Of a stretch of 31,751 nucleotides of DNA, positions 1 through 8,517 are shown in pieces; the first letter of the stretch is position 1, and every line of letters begins with the position of its first letter. The stretch is taken from assembly GCA_021844645.1 (NCBI GenBank), contig JAKBTA010000008.1, positions 1 through 31,751 on the forward strand, in the 5' to 3' direction. The translations under genes were made by a program, and so were the position numbers. The notes beneath the pieces were generated by a model that was given only the letters and a program-made list of their open reading frames with translations, ran no database searches and was not told the DNA's origin. Origin of the DNA: Nitrospirota bacterium (GTDB taxonomy: Bacteria; Nitrospirota_A; Leptospirillia; Leptospirillales; Leptospirillaceae).

Positions 1-8
1 TGCCGGTT

Positions 9-126
9 TTCCGGTGGCCATGCCGGAGGGGATCCACCCGTTCCCATCCCGAACACGGCCGTTAAGCCCTCCAGGGCCGATGATACTGCAACTGCAAGGT
101 TGTGGGAAAGTAGGACGCTGCCGGAA
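9..126 (+). rRNA. rrf: 5S ribosomal RNA
   Basis: This is the small RNA of the large ribosomal subunit. The core from about 30 to 70, including the CCCATCCCGAACACGG block, is the conserved 5S signature, and the GTAGGACGCTGCC 3' part also fits. Positions 9-18 pair with 117-126 over ten consecutive pairs (two are G-U), forming helix I; this sets both ends at roughly 118 nt. A terminator follows immediately, so this is the distal end of an rRNA operon whose 16S and 23S genes would lie to the left of the window. The exact mature ends could differ by one or two bases. Confidence 0.95.
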
Positions 127-134
127 TTTTCTTT

Positions 135-174
135 GGGTCTGTTCCCGTCCTCGACGGGTTCAGACCCTTTTTTT
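135..174 (+). terminator. Intrinsic terminator of the rRNA operon
   Basis: GGGTCTG (135-141) pairs with CAGACCC (161-167). An inner CCCGTC/GACGGG stem (144-149 with 153-158) extends the helix, and seven or more T residues follow. It lies nine bases past the 5S 3' end and is a strong rho-independent terminator. Confidence 0.9.
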
Positions 175-262
175 ACTCTTCTGATTTTTCCCTTCCAAAA
201 GTTCTTTAACGATGATTTGAGGCATCTTGTCGATGATCAAACCCCTATCGTTCCGGTAAAAC

Positions 263-1846
263 ATGAAAATGCCTCCTGACATCAGGTATTTCCTGATGCT
301 TTTTATCCTGCTGCCGTTATCCATTCTTTCTTGTTCCCCCCATTTCCAGCCAGTTTCCCGCCATGATTCACACACTCTTTTTATGGCAATGGCAGATGAT
401 CCATCGACACTTGACTGGAATAAAGCAACAGACGGTATCAGCTTTGAGGTGATTACCAATCTGATGGATGGGTTGACGCGTTTTGACAAAAATCTCGTCG
501 TTTCTCCTGATATCGCCCTTTCCTGGGAATCGGTAGGGAACAAGGACTATATCTTTCACCTTGATCCCAAGAGAACGTGGAGTGATGGGAAACAGGTAAC
601 AGCCTATGATTTCAGGGATTCTTTTCTAAGGCTCCTTTCCCCGGAAACAGCCTCCCCATACGCCTATTACCTTTTTGATATCAAAAACGCTTCCTGCTTT
701 CATGCGAATAAGTGCACTTCTTCACAGGTGGGAATAGAGGTTCCCAATGCCGAGACGCTTAAAATACACCTCTCCCATTCGATGTCGGCCTTTCCCTCCT
801 TACTGACAAGCCCGATTACGGATCCGATCCGAAAGGACCTGATCCAAAAATATAGGGACGGATGGACACTTCCAGGCCATCTTGTGACAAATGGGCGATT
901 TACTCTAAAAGAATGGTGGCATGGTGACTTTCTTCTTTTGGAAGCACGAACAGATCTCCCTTCGAACACTTCGCTTGAAAGGATCCAGTTTCTGATCGTT
1001 CCTGAGTCGGTTACCCAGCTTTTGCTCTACGATCGCCATATCCTGGATATCGTGGGCGTTCCGAGTTTTTATGTGAAAAAATACGAGCATTCCCCGGATC
1101 TGCATCGGATTCCCCAGTTCAGCACGGTGTATTACAGCATGAACATCAAGCGTCCTCCTTTTGACAATCTTCATGTCAGGAAAGCTTTTGCCCTTGCTGT
1201 TGACCGCTCGGATCTTCGGGAACTTTTTCAGAATGCATTTCCGGTCTCCCGATCCTTCATTCCGAAGGGATTGTTGGGGTATTCGGAAAATGCCGGTTAC
1301 TCGTATAACCCCGACAAAGCCCGTGCAGAATTGGCGATTGCCGGTTATCCCGGAGGGAAAAACTTTCCGAGGGTTACCCTTATTTTTCCTTCCGGCACAC
1401 AAAGCCGCATTCTGGCCGTTCACTTCCAGGAATCTTTCCGGAAAATTCTCCATGTCACGATCCATCTCCGGTCTCTTGAATGGAAAGCTTTCCTGGCAAA
1501 GCTTGATTCAAAGACTCCCCAGATGTACCAGTCCGGCTGGCTGGCCGATTATCCTGACCCCAATACTTTTATGACGTTGATGACAACCGATTCGGGAAAC
1601 AACCGCACTGGGTGGGGGGATCCTCTTTTTGACCATCTGGTTCTTGAGGCTTCCCAATCGGCGAACGATGCTCTCCGTCAAAAATTGTACGAAAAAGCCC
1701 AATTCCAGCTTTTGAGAGCTGGAGTGCCGGTCATCCCTCTTTCGGAAGGACTTTCCAACATGCTGGTCCATCAAGATATCAGGGGATTCTGGCATGACCC
1801 TCTGGGAACGGATCACCTGGAACATGTGAGCAAGGTTCCGGAGTAA
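263..1846 (+). CDS. Peptide/solute-binding lipoprotein, SBP family 5 (OppA/MppA-like)
   Basis: This is an extracytoplasmic solute-binding protein of the ABC importer family 5 (oligopeptide/nickel type), 527 aa, the usual length. Residues 1-24 form a lipoprotein signal ending in the lipobox I-L-S-C24, so it should be anchored to a membrane on the periplasmic side. Family landmarks are a WSDGKQVTAYDF block near residue 110, followed by an OppA-like SPETASPYAYYL stretch, and GWLADYPDPNTF near residue 428. No permease or ATPase gene lies beside it, so it either serves a transporter elsewhere or has a sensory or scavenging role like MppA. No clear ribosome binding site precedes the ATG; a second in-frame ATG lies at 269. 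It sits just after the rRNA operon terminator and 31 nt before the NERD gene. The substrate cannot be predicted. Confidence 0.88.
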   Translation: MKMPPDIRYFLMLFILLPLSILSCSPHFQPVSRHDSHTLFMAMADDPSTLDWNKATDGISFEVITNLMDGLTRFDKNLVVSPDIALSWESVGNKDYIFHLDPKRTWSDGKQVTAYDFRDSFLRLLSPETASPYAYYLFDIKNASCFHANKCTSSQVGIEVPNAETLKIHLSHSMSAFPSLLTSPITDPIRKDLIQKYRDGWTLPGHLVTNGRFTLKEWWHGDFLLLEARTDLPSNTSLERIQFLIVPESVTQLLLYDRHILDIVGVPSFYVKKYEHSPDLHRIPQFSTVYYSMNIKRPPFDNLHVRKAFALAVDRSDLRELFQNAFPVSRSFIPKGLLGYSENAGYSYNPDKARAELAIAGYPGGKNFPRVTLIFPSGTQSRILAVHFQESFRKILHVTIHLRSLEWKAFLAKLDSKTPQMYQSGWLADYPDPNTFMTLMTTDSGNNRTGWGDPLFDHLVLEASQSANDALRQKLYEKAQFQLLRAGVPVIPLSEGLSNMLVHQDIRGFWHDPLGTDHLEHVSKVPE

Positions 1847-1877
1847 AAGATTTTTCGTTTTCTGATATGCAGAAGAT

Positions 1878-3677
1878 ATGGTATCCTCAACCGATCAGAC
1901 CTCCTCAAGGCTATTGTATTTTGAAAGGAATCCCTTGCAGTCATTAAAGTCACTACCCGCCGCCGAGCGATTCGAAGAAGAGATCAGGCAGTTTTGTCTG
2001 ACCGGACTCTCCGGAAAGGACCTTAGCCGTATCTCCGAGATTGGAATTGATCCTTTCTGGCAAAATGGGGTGAATGTCTATTTCTATGAAAGAAACATCT
2101 ACTCTCCGATCGGCCAGAAAGAAATTGACGGGCTCCTGCTGACGGACAAGGGTGTTTTTGTCCTCGAGTGCAAGAATGTCATCGGAACCGTCACAGGAAC
2201 ATTGAACTCTGTCTGGAGTGCGGACAACCAGATGATCCATGTCCCTGGTCCGAGAAATTCCAACCCGGTCACGCAGATCAAAAGTCGAATAGGTCCATTG
2301 TCATCGTTTCTGAGAGAGAAGGGGATATCGCTTTTTCTCACAGGTGTGATCATCTTCCCTGATGAAGCCAACCTTGAGGGGCTTACCAAAAGCGGAACGC
2401 TTTCAGTCTCGGAGCCTCCAAACCGGGACCGTTCCTATATCATCACCAATCTCCACAAGCTTCCGGAGATCCTTGGAAATATCCACCCATCCTCTCCTCT
2501 TTCGCATGAGGATGCTTTCAAAATCGCGGATCTCCTTGGTATCGTCATCGCATCCGATCCCAATGATCCCGAGCGGATTCTCCGGTTTCCGGCCGGAGGA
2601 TTTCCCGATATATCGCCTATTGCCAATCTCGAAATTCTCGATAAAAAGAGAGAAGCCATTTTTTCAATCCACCCGGAATATCGGGAAAACCCCGAATCAC
2701 GGGATATTATCGATGGTGCATACAAAACTCTCCGGGAGTCATTTGAAAAACCGGAACCTCCGGCACTCCAGCCCAAAAAAAGCATTCGCTGGACCGTTGT
2801 CGGAGCGGTTTTCTTTCTTCTTGGAGGGCTTTTGATGGTCGGGGCCTTTCATCTGAACGGGAAAAAAATAGAGACAGCAAAGCTTGTCTCCGATGGCTGG
2901 CCTGTTCCAGGTACCAGCCAGCTGACTCCATACCAGTTGCTCCTCGAGTTCTATCACCAGCATCCGTCCATGACGCCGGACTATCAGATCCTTTCCCTGG
3001 GCTTGCCCATGGAACTCAGGACAAAAGCGAATCAGAGCCCCGACAATCGGAAAAATCTCGATAAAGCTCTTGACAACGAGATCAAGAAAATAGGGGTTGT
3101 CAAAACCTTTCCCCTGACGATTCCCGCAAGCATCGTCCAGTACGATTCCCATGAAAAGCTTTTTACCCTTTCAGGGCTTCAGGGTGTTCAGATGGAGTCT
3201 TCGCCTCAAAACTCCGTGCCTTCGTTTCTGGTGCCTTTCGGAGGGAAAATATCCATTGGAATCGCCCAAAAACTGCCTTGCAATTACTGTGACAGCCAGG
3301 TGTTGATCAAGAATTGGCCATTGCAGCCAACGCCTGGTCCAATGGGGCATCTTTTTTTCCGTTTTGCTCCGATATCCGGACTGAATCTCTCTGAAGTCCT
3401 CAAGCAAACACCCTGTCAGGGGTGCAGTATTCCTGTTCATATTCAGGTCCGGCTTGACATACTGCAAGTTGAAATCGGACGGACGAACCTTGGAAAACCA
3501 GTGATTTCATCGCTTGCGACTCTTTCGGAGATTGCCATTCGACTTGATTCGGACAACACGTTGCTTTTTGAAAAACAGTTTGCCAATGAATCGGGCCAAT
3601 CTGTCCAAAAACCCGCAGAAGGCCCAAAACCGGATTGCCCCGGATGCTCCGGATCATCTCCGGCCCAATCCCTTTAG
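1878..3677 (+). CDS. NERD-domain membrane protein with C-terminal CxxC motifs
   Basis: The N-terminal third contains an NERD (nuclease-related) domain at about residues 30-170. The key acidic and lysine residues are visible as E82-x-D84 and E97-x-K99 in the pattern EIDGLLLTDKGVFVLECKN, the PD-(D/E)XK-like core of this family. One hydrophobic segment at about 305-325 crosses the membrane. The remaining 270 residues form an unrecognised domain with three CxxC pairs, at C468/C471, C513/C516 and about C588/C591. If the NERD part is cytoplasmic, the C-terminal part is periplasmic, where CxxC pairs could form disulfides or bind metal. The start follows an AGAAG-like site and a 31-nt gap from the solute-binding gene. 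NERD proteins are mostly uncharacterised, and nuclease activity is only inferred from the fold. Confidence 0.8.
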   Translation: MVSSTDQTSSRLLYFERNPLQSLKSLPAAERFEEEIRQFCLTGLSGKDLSRISEIGIDPFWQNGVNVYFYERNIYSPIGQKEIDGLLLTDKGVFVLECKNVIGTVTGTLNSVWSADNQMIHVPGPRNSNPVTQIKSRIGPLSSFLREKGISLFLTGVIIFPDEANLEGLTKSGTLSVSEPPNRDRSYIITNLHKLPEILGNIHPSSPLSHEDAFKIADLLGIVIASDPNDPERILRFPAGGFPDISPIANLEILDKKREAIFSIHPEYRENPESRDIIDGAYKTLRESFEKPEPPALQPKKSIRWTVVGAVFFLLGGLLMVGAFHLNGKKIETAKLVSDGWPVPGTSQLTPYQLLLEFYHQHPSMTPDYQILSLGLPMELRTKANQSPDNRKNLDKALDNEIKKIGVVKTFPLTIPASIVQYDSHEKLFTLSGLQGVQMESSPQNSVPSFLVPFGGKISIGIAQKLPCNYCDSQVLIKNWPLQPTPGPMGHLFFRFAPISGLNLSEVLKQTPCQGCSIPVHIQVRLDILQVEIGRTNLGKPVISSLATLSEIAIRLDSDNTLLFEKQFANESGQSVQKPAEGPKPDCPGCSGSSPAQSL

Positions 3678-3699
3678 CCCAGGATTAATGGGGAAGCCA

Positions 3700-4107
3700 A
3701 TGAAGCCAAGACGGATCAAGGATTTTGTCGCTGTTTTCAGCCTTCTTTTCCTTGGATCCTGCTTCCCCACCTCCGATTATTTCAATGCCCACCTGGCCTC
3801 ATACAAGGGGGAGCCATCGACCTACCTTCTTCGGCGGCTGGGGCCTCCAACGACAACGCTCAAGCTTCCCCATAAACAGACTGTCTGGGCCTACTTTTCC
3901 GACTCGACCACCTATATCAGCAACAACCAGATGTCAACAGTCATGATGCCGCTAACATCATCCTGCCATTTCTGGTTTGTTCTTGACTCGGAGGATACGG
4001 TCAACAAGGTCGGGCACAAAGGGGACAACTGTCAGACGAGCCGTGATGGAACCAGTACGGCAGGGCTGAAGTTCTGGGGCGGAACGGTACTCCCTCCTGC
4101 CCGCTGA
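3700..4107 (+). CDS. Small lipoprotein, possibly BamE/SmpA-like
   Basis: This is a 135-aa protein with a clear lipoprotein signal: positively charged residues near the N-terminus, a hydrophobic stretch and the lipobox L-G-S-C. The ATG at 3700 is chosen because GGGAAG lies just upstream and the signal peptide begins there; an ATG at 3688 is also in frame, and the open frame extends further left only over the NERD gene. The mature part has a Y-x7-LLRRLGPP motif followed by VWAYFS. This resembles the short 'LG.P...W.Y' repeat of the SmpA/OmlA/BamE fold, but the match is weak and no family is claimed. It lies 22 nt after the NERD gene and is probably cotranscribed with it. Confidence 0.72.
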   Translation: MKPRRIKDFVAVFSLLFLGSCFPTSDYFNAHLASYKGEPSTYLLRRLGPPTTTLKLPHKQTVWAYFSDSTTYISNNQMSTVMMPLTSSCHFWFVLDSEDTVNKVGHKGDNCQTSRDGTSTAGLKFWGGTVLPPAR

Positions 4108-4158
4108 AATCAGGTCCTCCGAAAGGGACTCCCTGCTGCTTCGGGATGAGACTAATCC

Positions 4159-4187
4159 TTGTCATCAGAAGCGGTTTAATGTATCTT
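4159..4187 (+). promoter_or_regulatory. Sigma-70-type promoter for the aminotransferase-serA-hisZ-dnaB operon
   Basis: TTGTCA (4159-4164) and TATCTT (4182-4187) are separated by exactly 17 bases. Transcription would begin near 4194 and leave a leader of about 130 nt before the ATG at 4326. The leader holds a small perfect hairpin, TGCTGT (4246-4251) with ACAGCA (4258-4263), but no T-run or recognised riboswitch. The gap 4108-4325 otherwise holds no gene. Confidence 0.55.
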
Positions 4188-4325
4188 TCTTCGATTGAGT
4201 TAATGATTCCGATTCCGACAATGCACTCCAATCGATGGGGCTGAATGCTGTAGATAAACAGCAGGCGATGTTCATTGTGTTTTCTGGCAAAAATGTCCAC
4301 TATCCGCTTTAAGGAGCTTTCCCGA

Positions 4326-5468
4326 ATGAAAAAACAGTATCTTTTGGCACCAGGACCAACCCCCGTTCCACCAGAAGTTCTTCTCGCCATGTCCCGTCCC
4401 ATCATCCATCATAGGTCTCCTGACTTTATCCCGATCATTCAGGATGTTCGCAAGGATCTGAAATGGCTCTTCCAGACCGAACAGGAAGTCATTACTGTTG
4501 CAGGAAGCGGTACGGCAGGAATGGAAGCATCCATTTCGAACTTCATGTCCCCCGGGGACAAGATTCTGTCTGTGAATGGCGGAAAGTTCGGTGAAAGATG
4601 GGCCAAGATCGCCACAGCTTTTGGCGTGACGACCATTGAGATCAAGGTCAATTGGGGTGAGTCGGTCAATGTGTCCGAGATCAAGGCTCATCTGGACAAG
4701 GATCCATCCATCAGGGGTGTATACGTTCAGGCGAGTGAAACCTCAACCGGTGTGGCCCATGACGTCAAATCCATTGCCGAGATTACAAAGACCCGCGAGA
4801 ATACCATTCTGGTCGTTGATGCCATTACCGCCCTTGGTGTCACCAATCTTCCCATGGACCTCTGGGGAATCGATATCCTGATCACCGGTTCGCAGAAAGC
4901 GCTCATGCTTCCACCAGGACTGGCCTGCATCGGCGTTTCGGAGAAAGCCTGGAAACATCAGGCTCAGGCCAAGTGCTCCCGTTTCTACCTTGATCTCAAG
5001 AGGGAAAGAGACAATCTTCTGAAAGATACCAATGCCTGGACTCCGGCCGTTACTCTTTGGATCGGTCTTGCGACATCCCTGAAAATGATGCGCGAAGAGG
5101 GTCTTGAAAACGTTTTTGCAAGACATGCGAAGCTTGCCCGTGCCACCAGGGAGGGTGTGAAGGGATTTGGTCTTGAGGTCTTCGCCAAGAATGCGCCTTC
5201 TGATGCTGTGACCGCTGTTCTGGCTCCGGAAGGGTTTGACGGAGAAGCACTTTACAAGAATCTTCGGAAACAATACGGGATCACCGCAGCTGGCGGGCAG
5301 GATCAACTGAAGGGAAAAGTTTTCAGGCTCTCTCATATGGGCTACTCTGATGTTTTTGACATCATCACAGCCATTAGTGGCGTTGAAATGGCCCTTTTCC
5401 GCATGGGATACAAGCATCCTCTCGGATCAGGTGTTGCCAAGGCCCAGGCCGTATTGATCGAGGACTAA
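4326..5468 (+). CDS. Class V aminotransferase (serine-pyruvate/alanine-glyoxylate type; probable phosphoserine aminotransferase)
   Basis: This is a PLP-dependent fold-type I aminotransferase of 380 aa, normal for the family. The N-terminus LLAPGPTPVPPEV is the hallmark of the alanine-glyoxylate/serine-pyruvate group. The PLP-binding lysine is K191 in ITGSQKAL, and VVDAITALG supplies the cofactor aspartate. The ATG at 4326 is chosen because AAGGAG (4311-4316) sits nine bases upstream; an upstream in-frame ATG at 4275 has no such site. It precedes serA by 30 nt. Class V enzymes of this kind serve as phosphoserine aminotransferase in some organisms lacking serC (MJ0959 of Methanocaldococcus is the known case). 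With serA next door, that role is the best inference, although glyoxylate transamination remains possible. Confidence 0.88.
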   Translation: MKKQYLLAPGPTPVPPEVLLAMSRPIIHHRSPDFIPIIQDVRKDLKWLFQTEQEVITVAGSGTAGMEASISNFMSPGDKILSVNGGKFGERWAKIATAFGVTTIEIKVNWGESVNVSEIKAHLDKDPSIRGVYVQASETSTGVAHDVKSIAEITKTRENTILVVDAITALGVTNLPMDLWGIDILITGSQKALMLPPGLACIGVSEKAWKHQAQAKCSRFYLDLKRERDNLLKDTNAWTPAVTLWIGLATSLKMMREEGLENVFARHAKLARATREGVKGFGLEVFAKNAPSDAVTAVLAPEGFDGEALYKNLRKQYGITAAGGQDQLKGKVFRLSHMGYSDVFDIITAISGVEMALFRMGYKHPLGSGVAKAQAVLIED

Positions 5469-5498
5469 AAACAAGAACATCCTATCGGAGGACTACCG

Positions 5499-7106
5499 TT
5501 GTCAGAAAATATCAGGGTACTTGTCAGTGATGCCATCTCTGAAGATGGGTTGAAAATTTTCAGGGAAGCCGGTTTTGAAGTCGTGGTCAAGACAAAACTG
5601 ACCCCGGAAGAGCTTGCCGTTGAAATTGCAGGCTATGACGGTCTTGTCATCAGAAGCGGGACCAGGGTTACCAAGGAGATTTTAAAGGGAGCAAAGCGTC
5701 TCAAGGTTGTCGGACGGGCAGGAGCCGGACTCGACAATGTTGATCTTGAAGCGGCAACGTCACATGGGATCGTCGTGATGAACACTCCTGGCGGAAACAC
5801 CATTACGACAGCAGAGCACACCATGTCCCTCCTGATGTCCATGGCAAGGCGCATTCCCCAGGCCAATGCCTCCAATCGGTCCGGAAAATGGGAAAAAAGC
5901 AAGTTTATGGGTGTGGAGCTTTTTCAGAAAACCCTGGGAATCATCGGAATGGGGAAGATCGGACAACACCTTACCCAGATTGCAAAAGGGCTTTCAATGC
6001 ATGTTATTGCCTTTGATCCCTATCTGACCCCTGAAGTGGCGGAAAAATCGGGCGTTGTTCCTGTATCTCTCGATGAGATTTACCAAAAGGCGGATTTTAT
6101 CTCCGTCCATACCCCACTCAACGCTGAAACAACCAACCTGATCAACAAGACCACTATTGCCAAGATGAAAAAAGGTGTTTATATCGTCAATTGTGCCAGG
6201 GGCGGAATTGTCAACGAGGCTGATCTTGCAGAAGCGCTCCTGAGTGGTCATGTTGCCGGCGCGGCTTTTGACGTGTTTGTTCAGGAGCCGGTTCCTGCCG
6301 ATCATCCCCTGTTGAAGATCGATTCCTTTATCTCAACTCCGCATATCGGGGCGGCAACAAAGGAAGCCCAGGAGAATGTGGCGCTGGCGATCGCAGACCA
6401 GATGGTGGACTACCTTGCCAAGGGTGTCATTCGCTATGCGGCCAATCTTCCATCTGTCTCACCGGAAGAGATGAGCATCGTCACTCCTTACCAGAAGCTT
6501 GCCGAGATCATGGGGAATATCCTTTCCCAGATTTCTTCCTCGCCCCTGTCGAAGGTAACCATCGAATTTTCAGGAGAGATTGCTACTATTCCTACGGCGG
6601 CCGTTACGATTTCCGCATTGAAAGGGATTCTGTCTCCAATCCTCGATACCCGGGTCAATGAGGTCAACGCTCCGATCCTCGCAAAAGAGAGGGGAATCGA
6701 GGTTGTCGAGGTTCGCTCAACTCACAACGGAGATTACACGGGTCTCCTTTCGATCAAGATTTCTTCTGCAAATGATTCCCACCAGATTGCCGGTTCGGTC
6801 TTTCAAAAGAGGGATTATCGGATCGTTTCGATGGATCAATTGCCTGTTGAAGTCATTCCCGAACCAATCATGGTTTACCTTACCAATCAGGATCAGCCAG
6901 GTGTTGTAGGGGCGGTTGGCACCATTTTGGGTAACCACAAGATCAATATTTCAAGGATGCAGTTCGGTCGGGACTTCCCGGGAGGAAAGGCCATTTCCCT
7001 GATTGGCGTGGATGATGAAATCAGCCCGGCTCTTCTTGAAGAGCTTCGGAAGATTCCGAATATCCTTTCTCTCAAGATCCTCCATCTTCCTTCTGCCAAG
7101 GCATGA
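5499..7106 (+). CDS. serA: D-3-phosphoglycerate dehydrogenase
   Basis: This enzyme oxidises 3-phosphoglycerate to 3-phosphohydroxypyruvate with NAD, the first committed step of serine synthesis, in the cytoplasm. At 535 aa it is the long form with three parts: a substrate/NAD catalytic region (about 1-315), an intervening ASB domain (about 320-450) and a C-terminal ACT domain (about 460-535) that usually binds serine for feedback inhibition. Visible motifs are GMGKIG for NAD, the catalytic arginine in NCARGG, glutamate in QEP, and histidine in TPHIGAAT. Translation begins at TTG 5499, supported by GGAGGA (5487-5492) six bases before it. The last bases overlap the hisZ start (ATGA). It lies between a probable phosphoserine aminotransferase gene and hisZ. 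Confidence 0.95.
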   Translation: MSENIRVLVSDAISEDGLKIFREAGFEVVVKTKLTPEELAVEIAGYDGLVIRSGTRVTKEILKGAKRLKVVGRAGAGLDNVDLEAATSHGIVVMNTPGGNTITTAEHTMSLLMSMARRIPQANASNRSGKWEKSKFMGVELFQKTLGIIGMGKIGQHLTQIAKGLSMHVIAFDPYLTPEVAEKSGVVPVSLDEIYQKADFISVHTPLNAETTNLINKTTIAKMKKGVYIVNCARGGIVNEADLAEALLSGHVAGAAFDVFVQEPVPADHPLLKIDSFISTPHIGAATKEAQENVALAIADQMVDYLAKGVIRYAANLPSVSPEEMSIVTPYQKLAEIMGNILSQISSSPLSKVTIEFSGEIATIPTAAVTISALKGILSPILDTRVNEVNAPILAKERGIEVVEVRSTHNGDYTGLLSIKISSANDSHQIAGSVFQKRDYRIVSMDQLPVEVIPEPIMVYLTNQDQPGVVGAVGTILGNHKINISRMQFGRDFPGGKAISLIGVDDEISPALLEELRKIPNILSLKILHLPSAKA

Positions 7107-8488
7107 GCAAGATTTCGCAAAAATATCAGGCACCTGCTTCCCGTTTGGAAAAAAGAGGGCTGACTCCGAAAGGGGTTGGCCCTCTTTTTTCGGGGAATCC
7201 CACGTTCCGGCGGAAAGTGGCAGGGGAACTTCTCGACCTTTTCAGACAGAGAGGGTACCGGGAGATTGCTCTTCCTGCGTTTGAGTACCTTGATGCCTTA
7301 AGACCCGGAATCGATCCGGCCCTCCTTGAAAAGTCCTATACCATACAGGACCGGACTTCGGGGCATGTCCTGATCCTGCGACCCGATGCGACTGCCCAGA
7401 TAGCCAGGCTTTTGGCTCATGCCATCGACTCGGGATTCAATGATTTGAGATTTTCCTACAGCACAACGGTGTTTAGACATGAAGACCACCATGTGCTTGA
7501 ACGGGAACTTTTCCAGGCTGGAGTCGAGTATTGGGGAAATGGAAGCGTCTGGGGCGACTGGGAAATTATTCATCTTTGCCTGCAGGGAGCGCGAAAGCTT
7601 GCCATCTGGGACCCAACACTCGTCTTGTCTCATCAGGGGCTCCAAACAACAATTCTTGACCTTGTGGCAGAGATCGCTCCTGAAGTTTCAAGACAGGAAA
7701 TATCAAGGCTGTTCTATGCTCATGACTCAGGCTCCCTTCACGAAATCATCCAGGGCGGAACACCTAACAAGATTCTTTCGTCCAGAAAGATAAAGTGTTT
7801 TTCTGAAACACTGTCATTTTTCCTTCGAAATGTTGTTCCTCTTCCCGAGGCACTCGCTTCCCTTGAGACCTTGTCGTCATGCTTGCCAAATGGCCAGGTC
7901 GACGCGTCTTTTCTCGCCCTTGTCAAGGAATGGACCCATGCTCCATCCGAGATTGTCCTCGATCTTGCCTTGGCCCCCGTTGGTCCATACTACAGCGGAA
8001 TGTTCTTTCATCTTTATACTCCGGGGTCGACAAGGGAAATTGCATCGGGTGGGAGATACGATAAACTTCCTGCCCTGTTTGGGGCCAATATTCCGGCTAC
8101 CGGATTTGCCTTCCATCTGAACCGGATCGATGACTCAAGCAATATCGGAAAAGAGGTTCGGGACCAGGGAGAAATCCACTTTCTCCTTCAGCCTGAAGAT
8201 GCGGGAGCCTATCATCTGATCGAAAAACTCGTCTCCAGTCTGACGCCAAACCGGCAACCTGTCCGGATCCTTTATCCGGATTCCTTTCCGGGGAACAGGG
8301 AACTCCATCTCCTTGACCTCTCTTATTTTGAGAAATTTCCCAATGTGACCGAGGTCATCTGGAAGAAGGGCGATGATTTTATCTCTTTTTTGAAAAACGG
8401 GTCCTCTCACAGGATCTCCCAGACAGATCATTCCCCTTCACATGAAGACACTGTTCCCCAGCAAGAGCATCATCAAAATCCGTCCTGA
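7103..8488 (+). CDS. hisZ: ATP phosphoribosyltransferase regulatory subunit
   Basis: HisZ is a catalytically inactive relative of histidyl-tRNA synthetase that pairs with the short form of HisG in the first step of histidine synthesis. The sequence has the HisRS-like core: GYREIALPAFEYLD (about 51-64), LRPDATAQIARL (about 92-103), a QAGVEYWG motif-2 region (about 138-145), and SGGRYDKLPALFG plus ATGFAF near residues 315-335. The LRPDATAQIA form and the degenerate catalytic loops favour HisZ over HisS. At 461 aa it is longer than many HisZ proteins, and the last 100 residues are divergent. The ATG overlaps the serA stop by four bases and lacks a strong ribosome site, so translational coupling is likely. 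No hisG is in the window. A divergent HisS is the alternative. Confidence 0.82.
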   Translation: MSKISQKYQAPASRLEKRGLTPKGVGPLFSGNPTFRRKVAGELLDLFRQRGYREIALPAFEYLDALRPGIDPALLEKSYTIQDRTSGHVLILRPDATAQIARLLAHAIDSGFNDLRFSYSTTVFRHEDHHVLERELFQAGVEYWGNGSVWGDWEIIHLCLQGARKLAIWDPTLVLSHQGLQTTILDLVAEIAPEVSRQEISRLFYAHDSGSLHEIIQGGTPNKILSSRKIKCFSETLSFFLRNVVPLPEALASLETLSSCLPNGQVDASFLALVKEWTHAPSEIVLDLALAPVGPYYSGMFFHLYTPGSTREIASGGRYDKLPALFGANIPATGFAFHLNRIDDSSNIGKEVRDQGEIHFLLQPEDAGAYHLIEKLVSSLTPNRQPVRILYPDSFPGNRELHLLDLSYFEKFPNVTEVIWKKGDDFISFLKNGSSHRISQTDHSPSHEDTVPQQEHHQNPS

Positions 8489-8517
8489 AAATACAATCGG
8501 CACTCCCCGGAGCAATC

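Noticed and set aside
905..1465. Long antisense open frame (186 codons) within the solute-binding gene.
   Set aside because: It is a shadow of a well-supported gene on the other strand, with no ribosome site or domain. The same reasoning excludes antisense frames in serA, dnaB, tgt and argS.
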